Assembly (NCBI GenBank): GCA_951213105.1
Contig: OX578152.1
Location: forward strand, 97,276,568 to 97,340,567
Length of the DNA: 64,000 nucleotides
Direction: 5' to 3'
Source: Amaurobius ferox
Taxonomy: Eukaryota > Arthropoda > Arachnida > Araneae > Amaurobiidae
Shown: piece after piece, positions 11,932 through 22,489 of the stretch
How positions within the stretch are numbered: position 1 is the stretch's first letter
Layout of the letters: the number at the start of each line of letters is the position of its first letter
Position numbers and translations under genes: made by a program
Notes under the pieces: model-generated
What the model was told of the DNA's origin: nothing
Seen by the model: only the letters and a program-made list of their open reading frames with translations
The model's database searches: none

Positions 11932-12777
11932 GGTACTTATCGGTGATAGGAACCATGAATGCTTTATATACTGTTGGGCCAACAAACTTACTTCTGTGTC
12001 GTGGTGTCAACGTCTGATGGATTTTAGCCCAGAAACAACTGTAGATTGGAACAATTACATGCTCGAAATATGTTTCCAGTATTTGCAGAAACAATCCACG
12101 AAGAAGATCGGGGGACAGGGGAGATTGTTGAAATCAACGAAACTCTGTTCACGAAATGAAAAAGTAATTGCGGCCGATTACTTCTCAAGCAATGGGTGTT
12201 TGGTGGCATTTGTCGGAAAACCAAGGAATGCTTTCTCATGGTAATGCCTAATCGGAAAGCTACTACACTTTTCCAAGAAATTGTTGAACACATCAAGAAT
12301 GGCTCAATCATACTTTCAGATTGCTGACGTCACTATAAAACTGAAGAATTAGAAGAAGCAGGCTTTCGACATTTGAAAGTAAACCATCGGTATAACTTCA
12401 TGGATCCTGAAAACGGAGTTCATACGCAAACCATAGAGAGACTTTGGGGATCCACGAAATGGCGTAACAAAAAGTATAGAGGCACTGCGAGATAGCACTT
12501 GGACTCGTATCTTGCAGAATTTATGTGGCGAAGCTTTACCGGTAGTGATAAATTTAATGAAATTTTATCGGCAATAGCTGAGTTTAGGCCACCACAAATT
12601 TCAATGTAACACAATATTGTTTTGTTAAGTAAAGTTTATCAAACCCTATTATATATTAAATTTTAATCATTGTGTTTGTAGTAAGTTTCTCGTATTGGAT
12701 TATATCACCAATGTTCGTGTTGGCGACAACTCGGAAAAGCAGCCACTAGCCTATGGTCCCTATAACCGATAAGTACC
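11932..12777 (+). mobile_element. Merlin (IS1016/ISXO2-like) DNA transposon, complete ends
   Basis: The termini are 23-bp inverted repeats: 11932-11954 begins GGTACTTATCGGTGATAGGA and 12755-12777 is its reverse complement with two mismatches. The flanks are near-identical 8-bp repeats, gtatcctc (11924-11931) and gtatcctt (12778-12785), as expected for Merlin target duplications (8-9 bp). Between the ends lies a broken ISXO2-type transposase. The element is 846 bp, so it either lacks part of the N-terminal region or is an internal-deletion copy. Confidence 0.85.
12003..12609 (+). pseudogene. Merlin ISXO2-like DDE transposase, inactivated
   Basis: The N-terminal part (SPETTVDWNNYMLEICFQ) is in one frame. 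After about 12110 the protein continues in another frame: EIVEINETLF, WVFGGICRKTKECFLV, GSIILSDC, VNHRYNFMDPENGVHTQTIE, LDSYLAEFMWR. This is the block order of the ISXO2/IS1595-type DDE domain. The first catalytic position, normally E-I-D-E, is E-I-N-E here. The S-D and T-Q-x-I-E positions (second D and final E) are kept. In-frame stops occur after LFTK, in place of the W after SDC, and before LDSYL. The frame ends with TAA at 12607-12609. Confidence 0.85.
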
Positions 12778-12799
12778 GTATCCTTGTACCGTTCACTTT

Positions 12800-13165
12800 T
12801 CATAGGTAATATTATACAACAAATCTGCTAACATTTTTGTGGATCTAGTAGTTTATTCCATTCATGAGAAAAGATACTTTTATAATTGTTTTGTATTTTG
12901 ACATGCAGAAATTCACAAATAGTTATTTATTTTGTGAGATATTAATTAAATGTTAATTATATTTTGATAAGAATTTTTCATGTATTAATAAATTATTTTG
13001 ATTGGACAAATAAATTTCCAAAAGTTTTCAATTTATGTGATGTAAATTCAATTTAAATAACATTAAGTCGTGAATCTTGTACACTATTATTTTGCTGTGA
13101 AAGAAGTAAAATTATTGAATTATGCAGAGAAAGTCATGTGTTGCACGCATCAAAGTTTTAAAAGT
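12800..13165 (+). repeat. 5'-truncated copy of foldback-headed repeat family F1
   Basis: This matches the 3' half of the F1 copy at 21425-22332: GTGGATCTAGT..TTCCATTCA.GA, a long TTTTGTATTT stretch, and the terminal GAAAGTCATGTGTTGC..GCATCA. The 5' hairpin is missing. It is diverged by many substitutions. Confidence 0.6.
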
Positions 13166-13257
13166 CTAAAAATAAAACATTAAAAAATTTGAAATCATTT
13201 TATTATTTCTCTTTCATACTCTATATCTCATAAATTATAAATAAAACAATAAAACAC

Positions 13258-13798
13258 AGCCTTTAATTACAATAATTTTATAAAAGCAATTGAAAATAAA
13301 ATTATCTGTGGAAAAAATAAAATTCAAAGACACTTGCAAATTTAATAATCTTTTAATTGTTCCATGATAATCATGTTGAGACACATTGGGCAGGACAGCT
13401 ATCATAGACTGTTCTTCTATATATTTTAAATCCCTATCTGGCAAAGGTGATATTGCTGGAGTGGAAAACTGAGAAACAGGGCTTGATTTTAGATTGGTAG
13501 ATAAAAACTTCAACTCCCTTTTCGTCTGTGGTGATGGCATAGTAAGCTCTATCTTGGTTTTACATGAATTGTGAAATAGTAGTAATTCTGTTCTGGACTT
13601 TCCAAAAGATTATAAGTTCATAATATTCCAGAAATATAACATTATCACTAATGATCCATGAAATAGATTTAGAATATTATTGGCATAAATATCTAAACAT
13701 TCCAATTTTGATGATTAGAATAGTTAATGGATTCATGATCTCTTAAATTCCAGCTTGCATTTTTTTTTTTTAATATTAATGCATAGTATTGATCCAAC
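13258..13798 (-). pseudogene. Decayed tandem duplicate of the four-TM gene exon
   Basis: This sequence is a diverged second copy of 13798-14434: both start CCTTTAATTACAA and run in parallel through the codons for SPLPDRDL, SQHDYHGT and the proline-rich tail. Relative to its neighbour it lacks about 110 bp, corresponding to 14217-14330, which removes a transmembrane segment. The frame 13540-13235 keeps the C-terminal tail but ends in an unrelated stretch. The copies abut head to tail at 13798. The upstream acceptor region is absent, so it is probably non-functional, although it could serve as an alternative last exon. Confidence 0.6.
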
Positions 13799-13839
13799 CT
13801 TTAATTACAACACTTTTATAAAAGCAATTGAAGAGAAAA

Positions 13840-14714
13840 TTATCTGCGGAAAAAATTCAAAGGCAGTTGCAAATTTCGTAATCGTTCAACTGTTCCATGA
13901 TAATCATGTTGAGACATATTGGGTAAGAAAGCGGTTATAGACTGTGTTTCTATATATTCCAAATCTCTGTCTGGCAAAGGAGATATTATTGGAGTGGAAA
14001 ATTGATACACAGGACTCGATTCTGGATTGACAGATAAAAACTCAAATTCCTTTTTTGCATGTGGTGATGGCGTTGGCGTAGTAAGCTCCATCTTGATTTT
14101 ACATGGACTGTGGAACAGCAGCAATTCTGGATCTTCCAAAAGATTATAAATTATACTTGATAAAATTCCACAAATATAACATATTAACATTAATGATCCA
14201 TGAAATAGGTTTGGAATGTTGTTCACATATGCTGTAAAACTCACTAAACTTGTAAGGAATAGTAACACTAGGGGATATAACACTTTGTGTATATTCCTCT
14301 TTAAAAAATCTGAAGTTAATAATTTATATAGGTGTTTAAAAATTCCAATCTTGTTCAATAGAATAATTAATGAATTCATGATCTCTTCAATTCCAGCTTG
14401 CATTTTTTCAACATTGATGCACAGAATTGAAACAACTATCACTGCAAGAAGGAGAGTCACAATGCAGGATATTGTTGTGACTTGCCAAAACAGTTGACTG
14501 CTTCCTTCAATGCAGTATACAATTGTGGGGAATATAATTGGACCTGTAATGCATGCAAGAACTTTGAGTACTCCGAAAATTATATGAATACATGAGGCTA
14601 TCAATTTGCTTTTCTTGGGATGTGGCATTGGGATTGCTTCAGTTCGATTCTGGTTTTTCACTGGACTTATCTTTTTCTGGAAATTCAGCATTTCAGCCTG
14701 AAGCATATTCATTT
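13840..14714 (-). CDS. Terminal exon of a four-TM membrane protein gene, unknown family
   Basis: The minus-strand frame runs 290 codons from an ATG at 14712 to a stop at 13840. Immediately upstream is a strong 3' splice site (TTTTTTTCTTTTCAG|AA at 14715/14714), so this is probably the last exon of a longer gene and the ATG may be internal (entering phase 1). The protein has four hydrophobic segments at about residues 40-68, 75-100, 145-165 and 168-190. Between the second and third is a Lys-containing loop (NKIGIFKHLYKLL). A cytosolic-type Ser/Pro-rich tail contains ESSP and ISPLPDRDLEYIE. There is no signal peptide. The unbroken frame next to a decayed duplicate suggests it is under selection. 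Upstream exons would lie above 14.7 kb and were not identified. I do not recognise the family. Confidence 0.6.
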
Positions 14715-14814
14715 CTGAAAAGAAAAAAATAATAATAACAAGTAAAAGCAGTTTTTAAAGTACCCCCTCCCCTTTTTTTTTATTATTATTATTATTTATC
14801 TGTAACTTAAATAC

Positions 14815-15345
14815 ATGAAAGACAATGACATACCAAATTTAGCCAACTTAGTTGCTCCAGTTCTTGGGTTATTCCCCAAAAATGAGTACATTTCTATGGT
14901 AAGCTCAAGACAAGCTAGCCTGATAAGGTTTAAAATCCAAAGAATTGAAATTACCTTAAAAAATAATGACATACTAACTTTGAACTTTCTAGTTATCCCA
15001 GTTTTAAGTTATTCCCCAAAATGAGTACATTCCTATGCCGAGACCAGGATGGACTAGCCTAATATGATTCAAAATTCAAAGAGTTAAAATTGCAAAAGAC
15101 AATAACATACTAAATATGGACATTCTAGTTGCTCAGGTTCTGAAATTATTCCCCTAAAATAAGTACATTCAAATGACAGACTAACCCAATGAGGTTCAAA
15201 ATCTAAAGACAATGACATACTGAATTTGGACTTTCTAGCTGCTTCGGTTTTTGAGTTGTTCTAAAAAAATTAATACATTCCTATGGCGGGCCCAGTACTG
15301 GCTTGTCCGATATGGTTACAAATTGAAGGGTCATTGTTGCAAAAA
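14815..15345. repeat. Minisatellite, four units of about 110-141 bp
   Basis: The anchor GACAATGACATAC (with variants) recurs at 14821, 14962, 15098 and 15208. Each is followed by CTAGTTGCTCCGGTTCTT..TTATTCCCCAAAA.GAGTACATT and GACTAGCCT.ATATG.TTCAAAAT. Units are diverged, so the array is old. Confidence 0.75.
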
Positions 15346-16260
15346 AATAGGGTTTATGAAATTGCTTGTATTTTGTTAATCAATAAAGATATTTTAAATA
15401 TATAAAAAGATAAAATCTGCACATCTTATAAAATCAGATAAAGTAAGTTTTGTAGCTTTAGGTCTAGAACAAAAAAAAAAAGAGTTATTTAAAAATAATT
15501 AAAATATTACTAAAATTACTAGTTTTTGAATATTTTTCCCTCCATGAAAGAAATTATATAACAATGCAATTTTTTGTTATGGCTTCTTAGGTGTTACATT
15601 TTTTTTTCTTTTCAAATTATTGTTTCATTTTCTTTCTTGATATACATGAGCTTAAATATTGAAAATTTTCAAAAACAAGCTGTTTTGGTTGTTCACAACT
15701 AAAAAGGGAGGTATAGGAACAAAATTTGACAGGGCAGTGCCCCTATGTATGTTGCTGATAACTTGAAATTTTCATTCTGTTGTTGCAATCTCTTGTTGAG
15801 ATAGGGTGCCTTAAATCTATGAAAAATCCTTAGGGGTAAAGGGGTGCTCTTTTAGCTACAGAAAGAGTTAACCTTCACCTTATTCTGTGTGACTAGACTA
15901 ACTTATGCAATTTATAGCATGAAAACAATGTATAGGGAATTGTTGCAATCCCTCCATATACAGCACATGTTTAATCCATAAAGAACCAATTTTTATCTAT
16001 TTCATTGAAAAAAAATGACACTGTAAATTATGTCTGTAGTAAGTAATCTTTATATTTAAACTGATAAAGATAAATTATTGCTATCATCATCCTTAATATA
16101 TTTTTTAAGAAAAGGATCCAAAACTGCAGCTCTCATTCCTGGCTTTATCTTGTGTACTCATAGAAGACAAAATCCTTAAAATATTTTTGAATTTTACCCA
16201 CACACAGTCATTTCTTGAAACTGGTGCTTGGTTCTGAAGGATGAATAAAATGGATTTTAG
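15346..16260. other. Intergenic, no feature recognised
   Basis: A+T-rich sequence with poly-A/T runs. No coding block or element terminus seen. Confidence 0.4.
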
Positions 16261-16274
16261 GATTAAAGAGAGCA

Positions 16275-16328
16275 AACAAACCTGATGTCCAAAAAAAATA
16301 ATTTCCTTTTTTGGACTTCGGGTTTGTT
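16275..16328. repeat. Imperfect hairpin (22-bp arms)
   Basis: Left arm 16275-16296 (AACAAACCTGATGTCCAAAA and on) pairs with 16307-16328 (TTTTTTGGACTTCGGGTTTG and on), with a few mismatches around an A/T loop. It lies just upstream of the hammerhead-like motif at 16341. Confidence 0.6.
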
Positions 16329-16340
16329 GGTTCTTTTACA

Positions 16341-16372
16341 CTGACGAAGGGGATTCAGCGTAACCTTGAAAC
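16341..16372 (+). ncRNA. Hammerhead-ribozyme-like core, probable Penelope-like element end remnant
   Basis: CTGACGA (16341-16347) is followed by a potential short stem (AAGG...CCTT) and then GAAAC (16368-16372), the spacing of the two conserved hammerhead core strands. Penelope-like retroelements are known to carry hammerhead motifs in their terminal repeats. I could not trace convincing stems I and III, and stem II is one base out of register, so a decayed or chance match is possible. Confidence 0.3.
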
Positions 16373-16619
16373 AGTTGTATGCTGCATTTTTCAATACTTT
16401 TAATTATGTTCAAAATCTAAACAAGCATAAGATTTTGATATTTGCATATCAAAACAATTCGTGCGTTATTTAGAAATTAAAAAATGAACCCGAAGTTGCT
16501 CGGGATTTGAATCAGGGAATTAATTGAATCCATTCCTTGAGTTTTTCAAAAGGCGTAGTCGCCAGCTCTGTGGGCACACACGCGGCTGCGCCCCTCCCTA
16601 TAAGAGGGCGTAATTCACT

Positions 16620-17060
16620 CTAAATAAAAACCTAAAATGGCCTTAGTGCTTAATATGCCTTGAGCACATGGAACGCTAAGCCTTAATACGACTGCATATT
16701 AAGCCCTAAATACGCCTTTCGCTCTCTTCACAGGCGTAATAAGCTCTTTTGTTACGCCCGAAATATGCTTCTTTAGTCCTAAATAAAATTATTTTATACG
16801 CCATAAATAGGATCTTTTAATACACTCTGAATAAACTTTTGATATGATCTAAATAAGCTTTTTTGATACGATCTAAATAATCCCCTTTGATACGATCTAA
16901 ATAACCCCCTTTGATAAGATCTAAATAACCCCCTTTGATACGATCTAAATAACCCCCTTTGATACGATCTAACTAATCCCCTTAATAAATACGCCCTAAA
17001 TAAGTTCATTTGATGCGTCCTAAATAAGCTCTTTCGATAAGTCCTAATTAAGTGCCCGGG
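16620..17060. repeat. 24-bp minisatellite with degenerate flanks
   Basis: A core of GATACGATCTAAATAACCCC-type units repeats every 24 bp (starts at 16865, 16889, 16913, 16937, 16961). Degenerate relatives (CCTAAATAAG..TTTGATACG) extend to both sides. On the minus strand the unit reads as eight codons, SYQRGLFR, giving an open frame 17009-16794. The frame is best explained by a period divisible by three. Confidence 0.8.
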
Positions 17061-17620
17061 GTGTGTTCAAACGGGGGATGCTTAAAATCAACACGTTTCC
17101 TAAATAAAAATACAAACTCTGCGATAAAGTATTTTCGATCGCTAAAGAACCGGTTTTCCCTCTGACTAAAATTACACCAGAACTTGTAATGAATCCCCCT
17201 TCCACTCCCCATGCACATACAAACCAAAGAGCTACTATCATAATATGAATATCACTTAAATAATGGCTCTTTGATACAAATTCATAGACCATTATAAGAT
17301 CTATGCACAAACTACGGGGCATGGAGCAATATACTATACCCATAGACCGTATATACTTGTAAGATGTATGACTATACCGGTATGGGGGCAAAGAAGAGAA
17401 ACCAATTCTCAGAAGATTGTATTTCAGACTTCTGCTATGAGAGGTTTGAGAAATAAGGTCTCGCATTAAAATTCATAGAAAATTCAGAAATCGGGTCATT
17501 AGAAAAGAACATTTTTTTATTGCGAAGATATCTCACAATATTCATATGCCAAAAATTGAAATTGTGCGATTTTTCAACTTTTTGATATGCATATGAAGTT
17601 TCCTATTTCATATTTCGATG
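17061..17620. other. Unassigned sequence
   Basis: The minus-strand frame 17466-17044 (140 codons) has no recognisable motif, and its composition gives no support for a gene. A short block near 17110-17160 (AAACTCTGCGATAAAGTATTTTCGATCGC) resembles the dispersed repeat at 17640. Confidence 0.35.
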
Positions 17621-17639
17621 AATTTTCAATTAAAAAAAT

Positions 17640-17945
17640 ATATATTAAAGAATTACCCAACGGATTCGGTTTAAAGCTCGTTGGAAAGATAGTTATTCGA
17701 TCTTTCCGATAGTATTAAGATGAAAACTCTGCGAAGATATTTTCGATCGCCAAGGAACCGATTTGTGCGAAAATCGCTTTTCAACGTTTAATGACTAAAA
17801 GATTAATTTGAATTTAAAAAAAAAAATCGCTTCTAGGTGCCTTTGGGCCTGATACGAGATATCACTGTACCGAATTTCGTAGCTGTGGCTCGATTAGATT
17901 TTCCGATACGCGATCAACAAACAGACATCGTCTTTTAATAGGGGG
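17640..17945 (+). repeat. Dispersed repeat, second copy at 62065-62260
   Basis: It shares an ordered set of blocks with 62065-62260: ATTCGGTT.AAAG.TCGTT.GAAAGA, TTCGATCTTTC, AAGATGA.AACTCTG, GATATTTTCGATCGC and AACCGATTTGTG.GAAAATC. Copies are clearly diverged. No ends defined. Confidence 0.6.
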
Positions 17946-18364
17946 GAAAATCAATATTTTACGTATTTTGCAAATATTAATGCGTGGCTTAAGCAATCAT
18001 TAAACTTGAGTTTTGTCTGGAATTGAGAGGTTATTAAAGAACACTTAACAATAACTTAAACGAACACAAAACCTATAATTCTAAGTCTTCGATGCTTTAT
18101 CATTTTTGTTAACTATAACTAATCTCACTACTTCCATAATTAAATAATTTATTGCATTTTAGGTTTTTAATTAGTTTTTTCCCCCACAATGTTATTTAGA
18201 ATTGATTTATTTATAAATGTATTTTCGTCGTTAAGAATTGCATTTCTTCATGTTTGATTAGTTTAATATTTTATTAATATGAAAAGCTTCATTGACATTC
18301 TTAGAAAAGTTTAAATCTGTTCAATTCATTAATTTATGTCACTTAACTGACCCATTGTCTAGTG

Positions 18365-18574
18365 CATGTTTTCAATGTGTAGGCAAGGGGGTAAGGTCAT
18401 AATCCCTCTCCCACTATTACATTAATACTAAACAATTACATTAATCACTAAACAATTATATTAATTAGCCATATAGGGTTTATATTAGAAAACGAAATCT
18501 AGCAATCCCCAACCTTACTCCTTGCTACGCTAATTCATTAGTTCCCGCCGAGCGAAAAAGATTGGGAACCACTG
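18365..18574. mobile_element. hAT-type MITE with 8-bp target duplication
   Basis: GTCTAGTG occurs directly before (18357-18364) and after (18575-18582) the segment. The right end reads GATTGGGAACCACTG, the typical hAT end (CAGTGGTTCCCAATC on the other strand). The left end CATGTTTTCAATGTG is a diverged version. The 210-bp interior has no coding potential. Confidence 0.7.
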
Positions 18575-18582
18575 GTCTAGTG

Positions 18583-20379
18583 GTTATGACCACAGAATAC
18601 CATATATATTAGTCTGTGGTTATGACACTGACCAATATGAAGCTATGCGACAAAGGTCGATCCCTGTAAAAACAAGCTACACGTACTAGGTTTTAGTTGT
18701 TTTTCCTGCATGTCACTGTTAAAACTCATGCCACAATATTATTTAACATCACGAGAATTGAAATTCATTTTATTACTTCTGACTGAAAAATATTCTTACC
18801 GACGATTTGATTCTATACCATCTTTGCTGGCATGCGTAGCAAATAAAAGCTGGGTACCCCTTCACCCCATGAGGCATGTCACCAGTTAAAAGATTAATTT
18901 ACTCACAAGAAAAAATACACAACAAAATGTCATAGAAAAATATCAAGCGTGCTAAATGAAATCTGGCGAATTCGATGACGTAGACATGCAAAACTGTAGC
19001 ACAAAACTTCTTTTGTGTCTCATAATATTGCATGTGAAAATAAAACATGCAATATCTCGAAATGGGTTAATGAGAACATTCTAGAAATATCATCAATCGT
19101 TTTCAAATGAAATATTGCATCTAAAATGATTGGTTCTTATATGTAACTGTTCTCACTTTTTATAATGTTAAACAAATGGTCGAAAAAATAGTTTAATCTC
19201 TATCAAAATCAATAAAGTTTCAATATTCATAGTTTCCAAAAGTCGTACAAAAATTCATTCAAGACCTATTGTGTTCATAGAAATACATGCACAACAAACA
19301 TACACATGTATACACATTACATACAGACATCGCATCACTAAAACGGCCGGTTCGAGTTCAAGGTTGCTCAAACCGAGCAAACCCATAGCAAATTTTCTTA
19401 TTGCCGTTACCAGGTGTAGGCTGTCCTTGCTGACGTATAAAAAGTGCAGAACTCGTCCATAGATGCTGTTATCTACAATAAAATCACGATCCTTCAGTTT
19501 ACTCTTGTTTACGATATCAAATCAAGTATACAAAACTTTGAAAATGTTATTGTATGGTAAACTTGCCAATAGCGTAGTGTTATGCAAAAAAAGAACTTCT
19601 GATCAAATGTGGGGGGGGGGGGGGGTATTTTTGGATTTCGTACCATATGGATAACTAATATAATTGTTTGATCAAAGGGAGGGGGTACATTTTTAATTTT
19701 TCACTCTACCAACATAATGTGTTACTATTATATTTAACTTTATTATTTACTTATTATTGTATGTTATTCAAATATCATGATCTACAATAAAATTACTTAT
19801 CTTACCAATATATATATATATATATTCGTCATACCTTACATGCGGAAAACGTATTGTGTTAGAAAACGTTTTAAATTAAAATAGAAAATCGTCTGATAAC
19901 GTGTTTCAGTTCAACTTAACCTTCCATTCTACAGGTATAAAAAAAAAGTTTGAATCCATGGGCTTAGCGAGTTTTACTCATAATTTGAAAACCAGCTCTA
20001 GGCTACAAATTTTTATTTCTTTCGAGCAAATAATAGCATTTTCAATTTCAGTTTAAGTAAAAATAACACTTTAAAAATAAAATTAGCAGTTATAACATCT
20101 AAACATTCTTAGAATTTGAAAACAAAAAGTATATGCCATCTCTTGACAAAACAATAAAATAAAAGTAGATGTGTAAATTTTACCCAGACTGAAAAGGTTC
20201 ACAATCAAAATTTATTTACACAATCAACAACTTATTGCAAGCAAGAAAACGCTTTAAAAACCTTTCTTTTAAAATAGATTAGAAAACGTAAGGATTCAGA
20301 TAATTTCAAATTTCTCAAGTAAAAAACGTACTTACTATTGTGCAGCGAAATTTCTTCCATCATGTTTGCATCACAGTAT
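18583..20379. other. Unassigned; weak tRNA-like block and simple repeats
   Basis: The DNA around the MITE target (CTAGTGGTTATGAC ... GGTCGATCCCTG, to about 18672) resembles tRNA A and B boxes and may be an old SINE head. A poly-G run lies at about 19611-19625 and a (TA)n run at about 19808-19825. No gene recognised. Confidence 0.35.
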
Positions 20380-21105
20380 GGTATCAAATGCTAAAATCGT
20401 CTGGCATAACCGAAAATTATTCCTTCCGCTATTTGAAATTAATTCAAGTTTCTGTAATCCAAAGGAACTTCACGTTCTACTCCATAAAGCCTTTTCCAAC
20501 AAGACAACCAACGATAAAGGAAAGTTTGTGTTAATTATGCTTAGGAATAAAATACATACGAAATGAACTTTTAAATTTTTGTGGAATATATATATATATA
20601 TTTTTTTTTGCATATGAAATTCAGTTAGAATTGTATAGAACATATAATCTGTCGAAAGTAAACTTGAAATTATGTGCGTGAACTCTGCAAGAATTTCATG
20701 ATTCTGCACTTTTCAATCGTTTTGTTTTGGTGAATGAGGATTGCATATAATCAAGTCGTATATAGCAGCTGTATTCATCTGCCATAGCAGAAAATTATTC
20801 CTTTAGCTATTTGATAGCAATCCGTTTCTGTATATTAAAATAAACTTAATGATCTCCGTACTCCATTAAACCTTTTCCATCAAGACATCGATCAAGGTAA
20901 GTTTGCGTTAATTACTTTCAAAGAATGCAGTTTCGAATAAACACACATCTGCAAAAAGAACTTTTAAAATATTGTGATAGCTTTTTACATGTGAAATTCC
21001 GTTAGAATTGTGTAGCACATTTAAACTGTCAAAAGTTTAAAATTGTAGTATGCTCGAACTTTGCAAGAATTTCGTGATTCAGCACTCTTCAATAACTTTG
21101 TATAA
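20380..21105. repeat. Diverged tandem duplication, two units of about 350-400 bp
   Basis: 20385-20735 and 20788-21105 match in order: GAAAATTATTCCTT..GCTATTTGA, TACTCCAT.AA.CCTTTTCCA.CAAGACA, AAAGAACTTTTAAA, GAAATTC.GTTAGAATTGT.TAG and GCAAGAATTTC.TGATTC.GCAC. A (TA)n tract (20588-20601) occurs only in the first unit. Confidence 0.7.
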
Positions 21106-21424
21106 TCAAGTGCTATGCCATTTTGGGAATCAAGATACATAAGTATCTTTGAAGCCATATCGTAATTCGCACTTGGAACTGTACTAAACAACTGAGCGCA
21201 AATTCGTGTATTTTTAAAATATAATTGTATAGAGAATTACGCTCGTTTTGTATTATAGCATTTTAAATAGAATATTTTGTAATTTTGCAGTGTTTTACTA
21301 CCGATGGCACCGTTGATTGTTCAAATACTTTTAGGGTGCTTGTACTCATTTCATTACTTCTATACAGTGCTGTCATTCCAACGTTTTGACAACCGGTTTC
21401 GGTCCAAAATGAAAGCTTCAATTT

Positions 21425-22332
21425 TTACTTTCCTTATATACATAATGTATAAGGAAAGTATTGTGACGGGGTCGAAAATTCGAATTCGAGTTTTCGACGG
21501 GAGAGCACGTTTCAAGCATCCCTGATCACGAATCGAACATTTTTGAAGTGATGTCTGTGTGTGAGTCTGTGGAGACGATAACTGACGAACGAATAGACCG
21601 ATTCGAACGAAATTTGGTACAAAAATCACAATCCGTAAACACTGGAAGCCTATTGTTTTTATGCACAATCGAATGTTCAGAACCCCCCTAAATTTTCGAG
21701 TGAAATTTTGAAAAAATCGTCAAAAAATCAAAACCGCTAATAAAGTTACACAAATAGACATTTCTTATGTAATTTTTCATCAGAAAACGATTGGCATAAA
21801 TTTTAGATCGCTAACATCAACCGTTCTCGAGATATTGCACATTTTTCAAAAAAATTATCAAAAAGTTACATAAAATAAAAAATATATATATTTCCTATTG
21901 AGAAACATGTTCACTTTTCATACGTAATACCACGCGATAAATTTGGTGACATCATTCTCGTGGATCTAGTTCGTTCCATTCAAGAAAAAAGATACTTTGA
22001 GTAATACTTTTGTATTTGAACGCCAATAGTCATATATCTGCTGTAAGAATAACTTCTTTCTCCGTCCATAGCGCTTGGCGAGATTTTGGCGACGAATTTG
22101 GCGGAATGTCGCCAACTTGGCGACATTTTTGATTGTTGCCAAATTAACAAAAATCATGCCAAATTGATAAAAATGATGCTAAATCAATGAAAATGACACT
22201 AATTGAAGAAAATTCAATATGGTTGAAAGAAGATAAGTATCTAGTATAAGATTAACATTTTTTTTAACTGTAAAAGTAGCAAATTCATTGCATTATATAA
22301 GGAAAGTCATGTGTTGCCCACATCAGATTTTT
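21425..22332 (+). mobile_element. Foldback-headed repeat F1, full-length copy 1
   Basis: It starts with a perfect hairpin (ACTTTCCTTATA / TATAAGGAAAGT, 21427-21459), then TTGTGACGGGGTCGAAAATT, a GAGTCTGTGG..ACGATAACTGACG segment, and ends TATAAGGAAAGTCATGTGTT plus GCCCACATCAGATTTTTT. The same 12-mer TATAAGGAAAGT occurs in the 5' hairpin and near the 3' end. A second copy at 57799-58758 matches end to end and is nearly identical over the first 110 bp. No protein frame is evident, so it is non-autonomous. Asymmetric ends without obvious TIR or target duplication suggest a Helitron/Helentron-like mechanism, by inference only. Confidence 0.7.
22070..22200. repeat. GGCGA/TCGCC-rich module inside F1
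   Basis: A dense run of TTGGCGA, GGCGACG, TTTGGCGG, TCGCCAA and GCCAAATT blocks. The same module appears at 58495-58590, and in Helitron-family DNA at 44880-45330 and 59765-60180. Confidence 0.65.
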
Positions 22333-22489
22333 TACATTATGTGTGGCAGGTGTGATCACATAAAATTTATAAAAAAAAAAATGTCTTCTTTATTATGACT
22401 AAAACATATATATGGTAGCTAAGTAACAACTGGTTTCGGAATAGCTATTCATATTTTAACAACAAATCTTCGATAATCAGATGAATGAC

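Noticed and set aside
14815..15024. 69-codon frame starting MKDNDIPNLANLVAPVLGLF
   Set aside because: It runs across two units of the 110-141-bp minisatellite. The similarity between its halves is repeat homology.
14821..15345. CRISPR-like array
   Set aside because: Units repeat along their whole length without unique spacers of constant size, and the genome is eukaryotic.
16794..17009. Protein of eight-residue SYQRGLFR repeats
   Set aside because: The frame follows from a 24-bp tandem repeat whose period is divisible by three. Units outside the core are out of frame and there is no start context or flanking coding sequence.
17044..17466. 140-codon minus-strand frame as a gene
   Set aside because: Composition and motif content give no support, and part of it matches a dispersed non-coding repeat.
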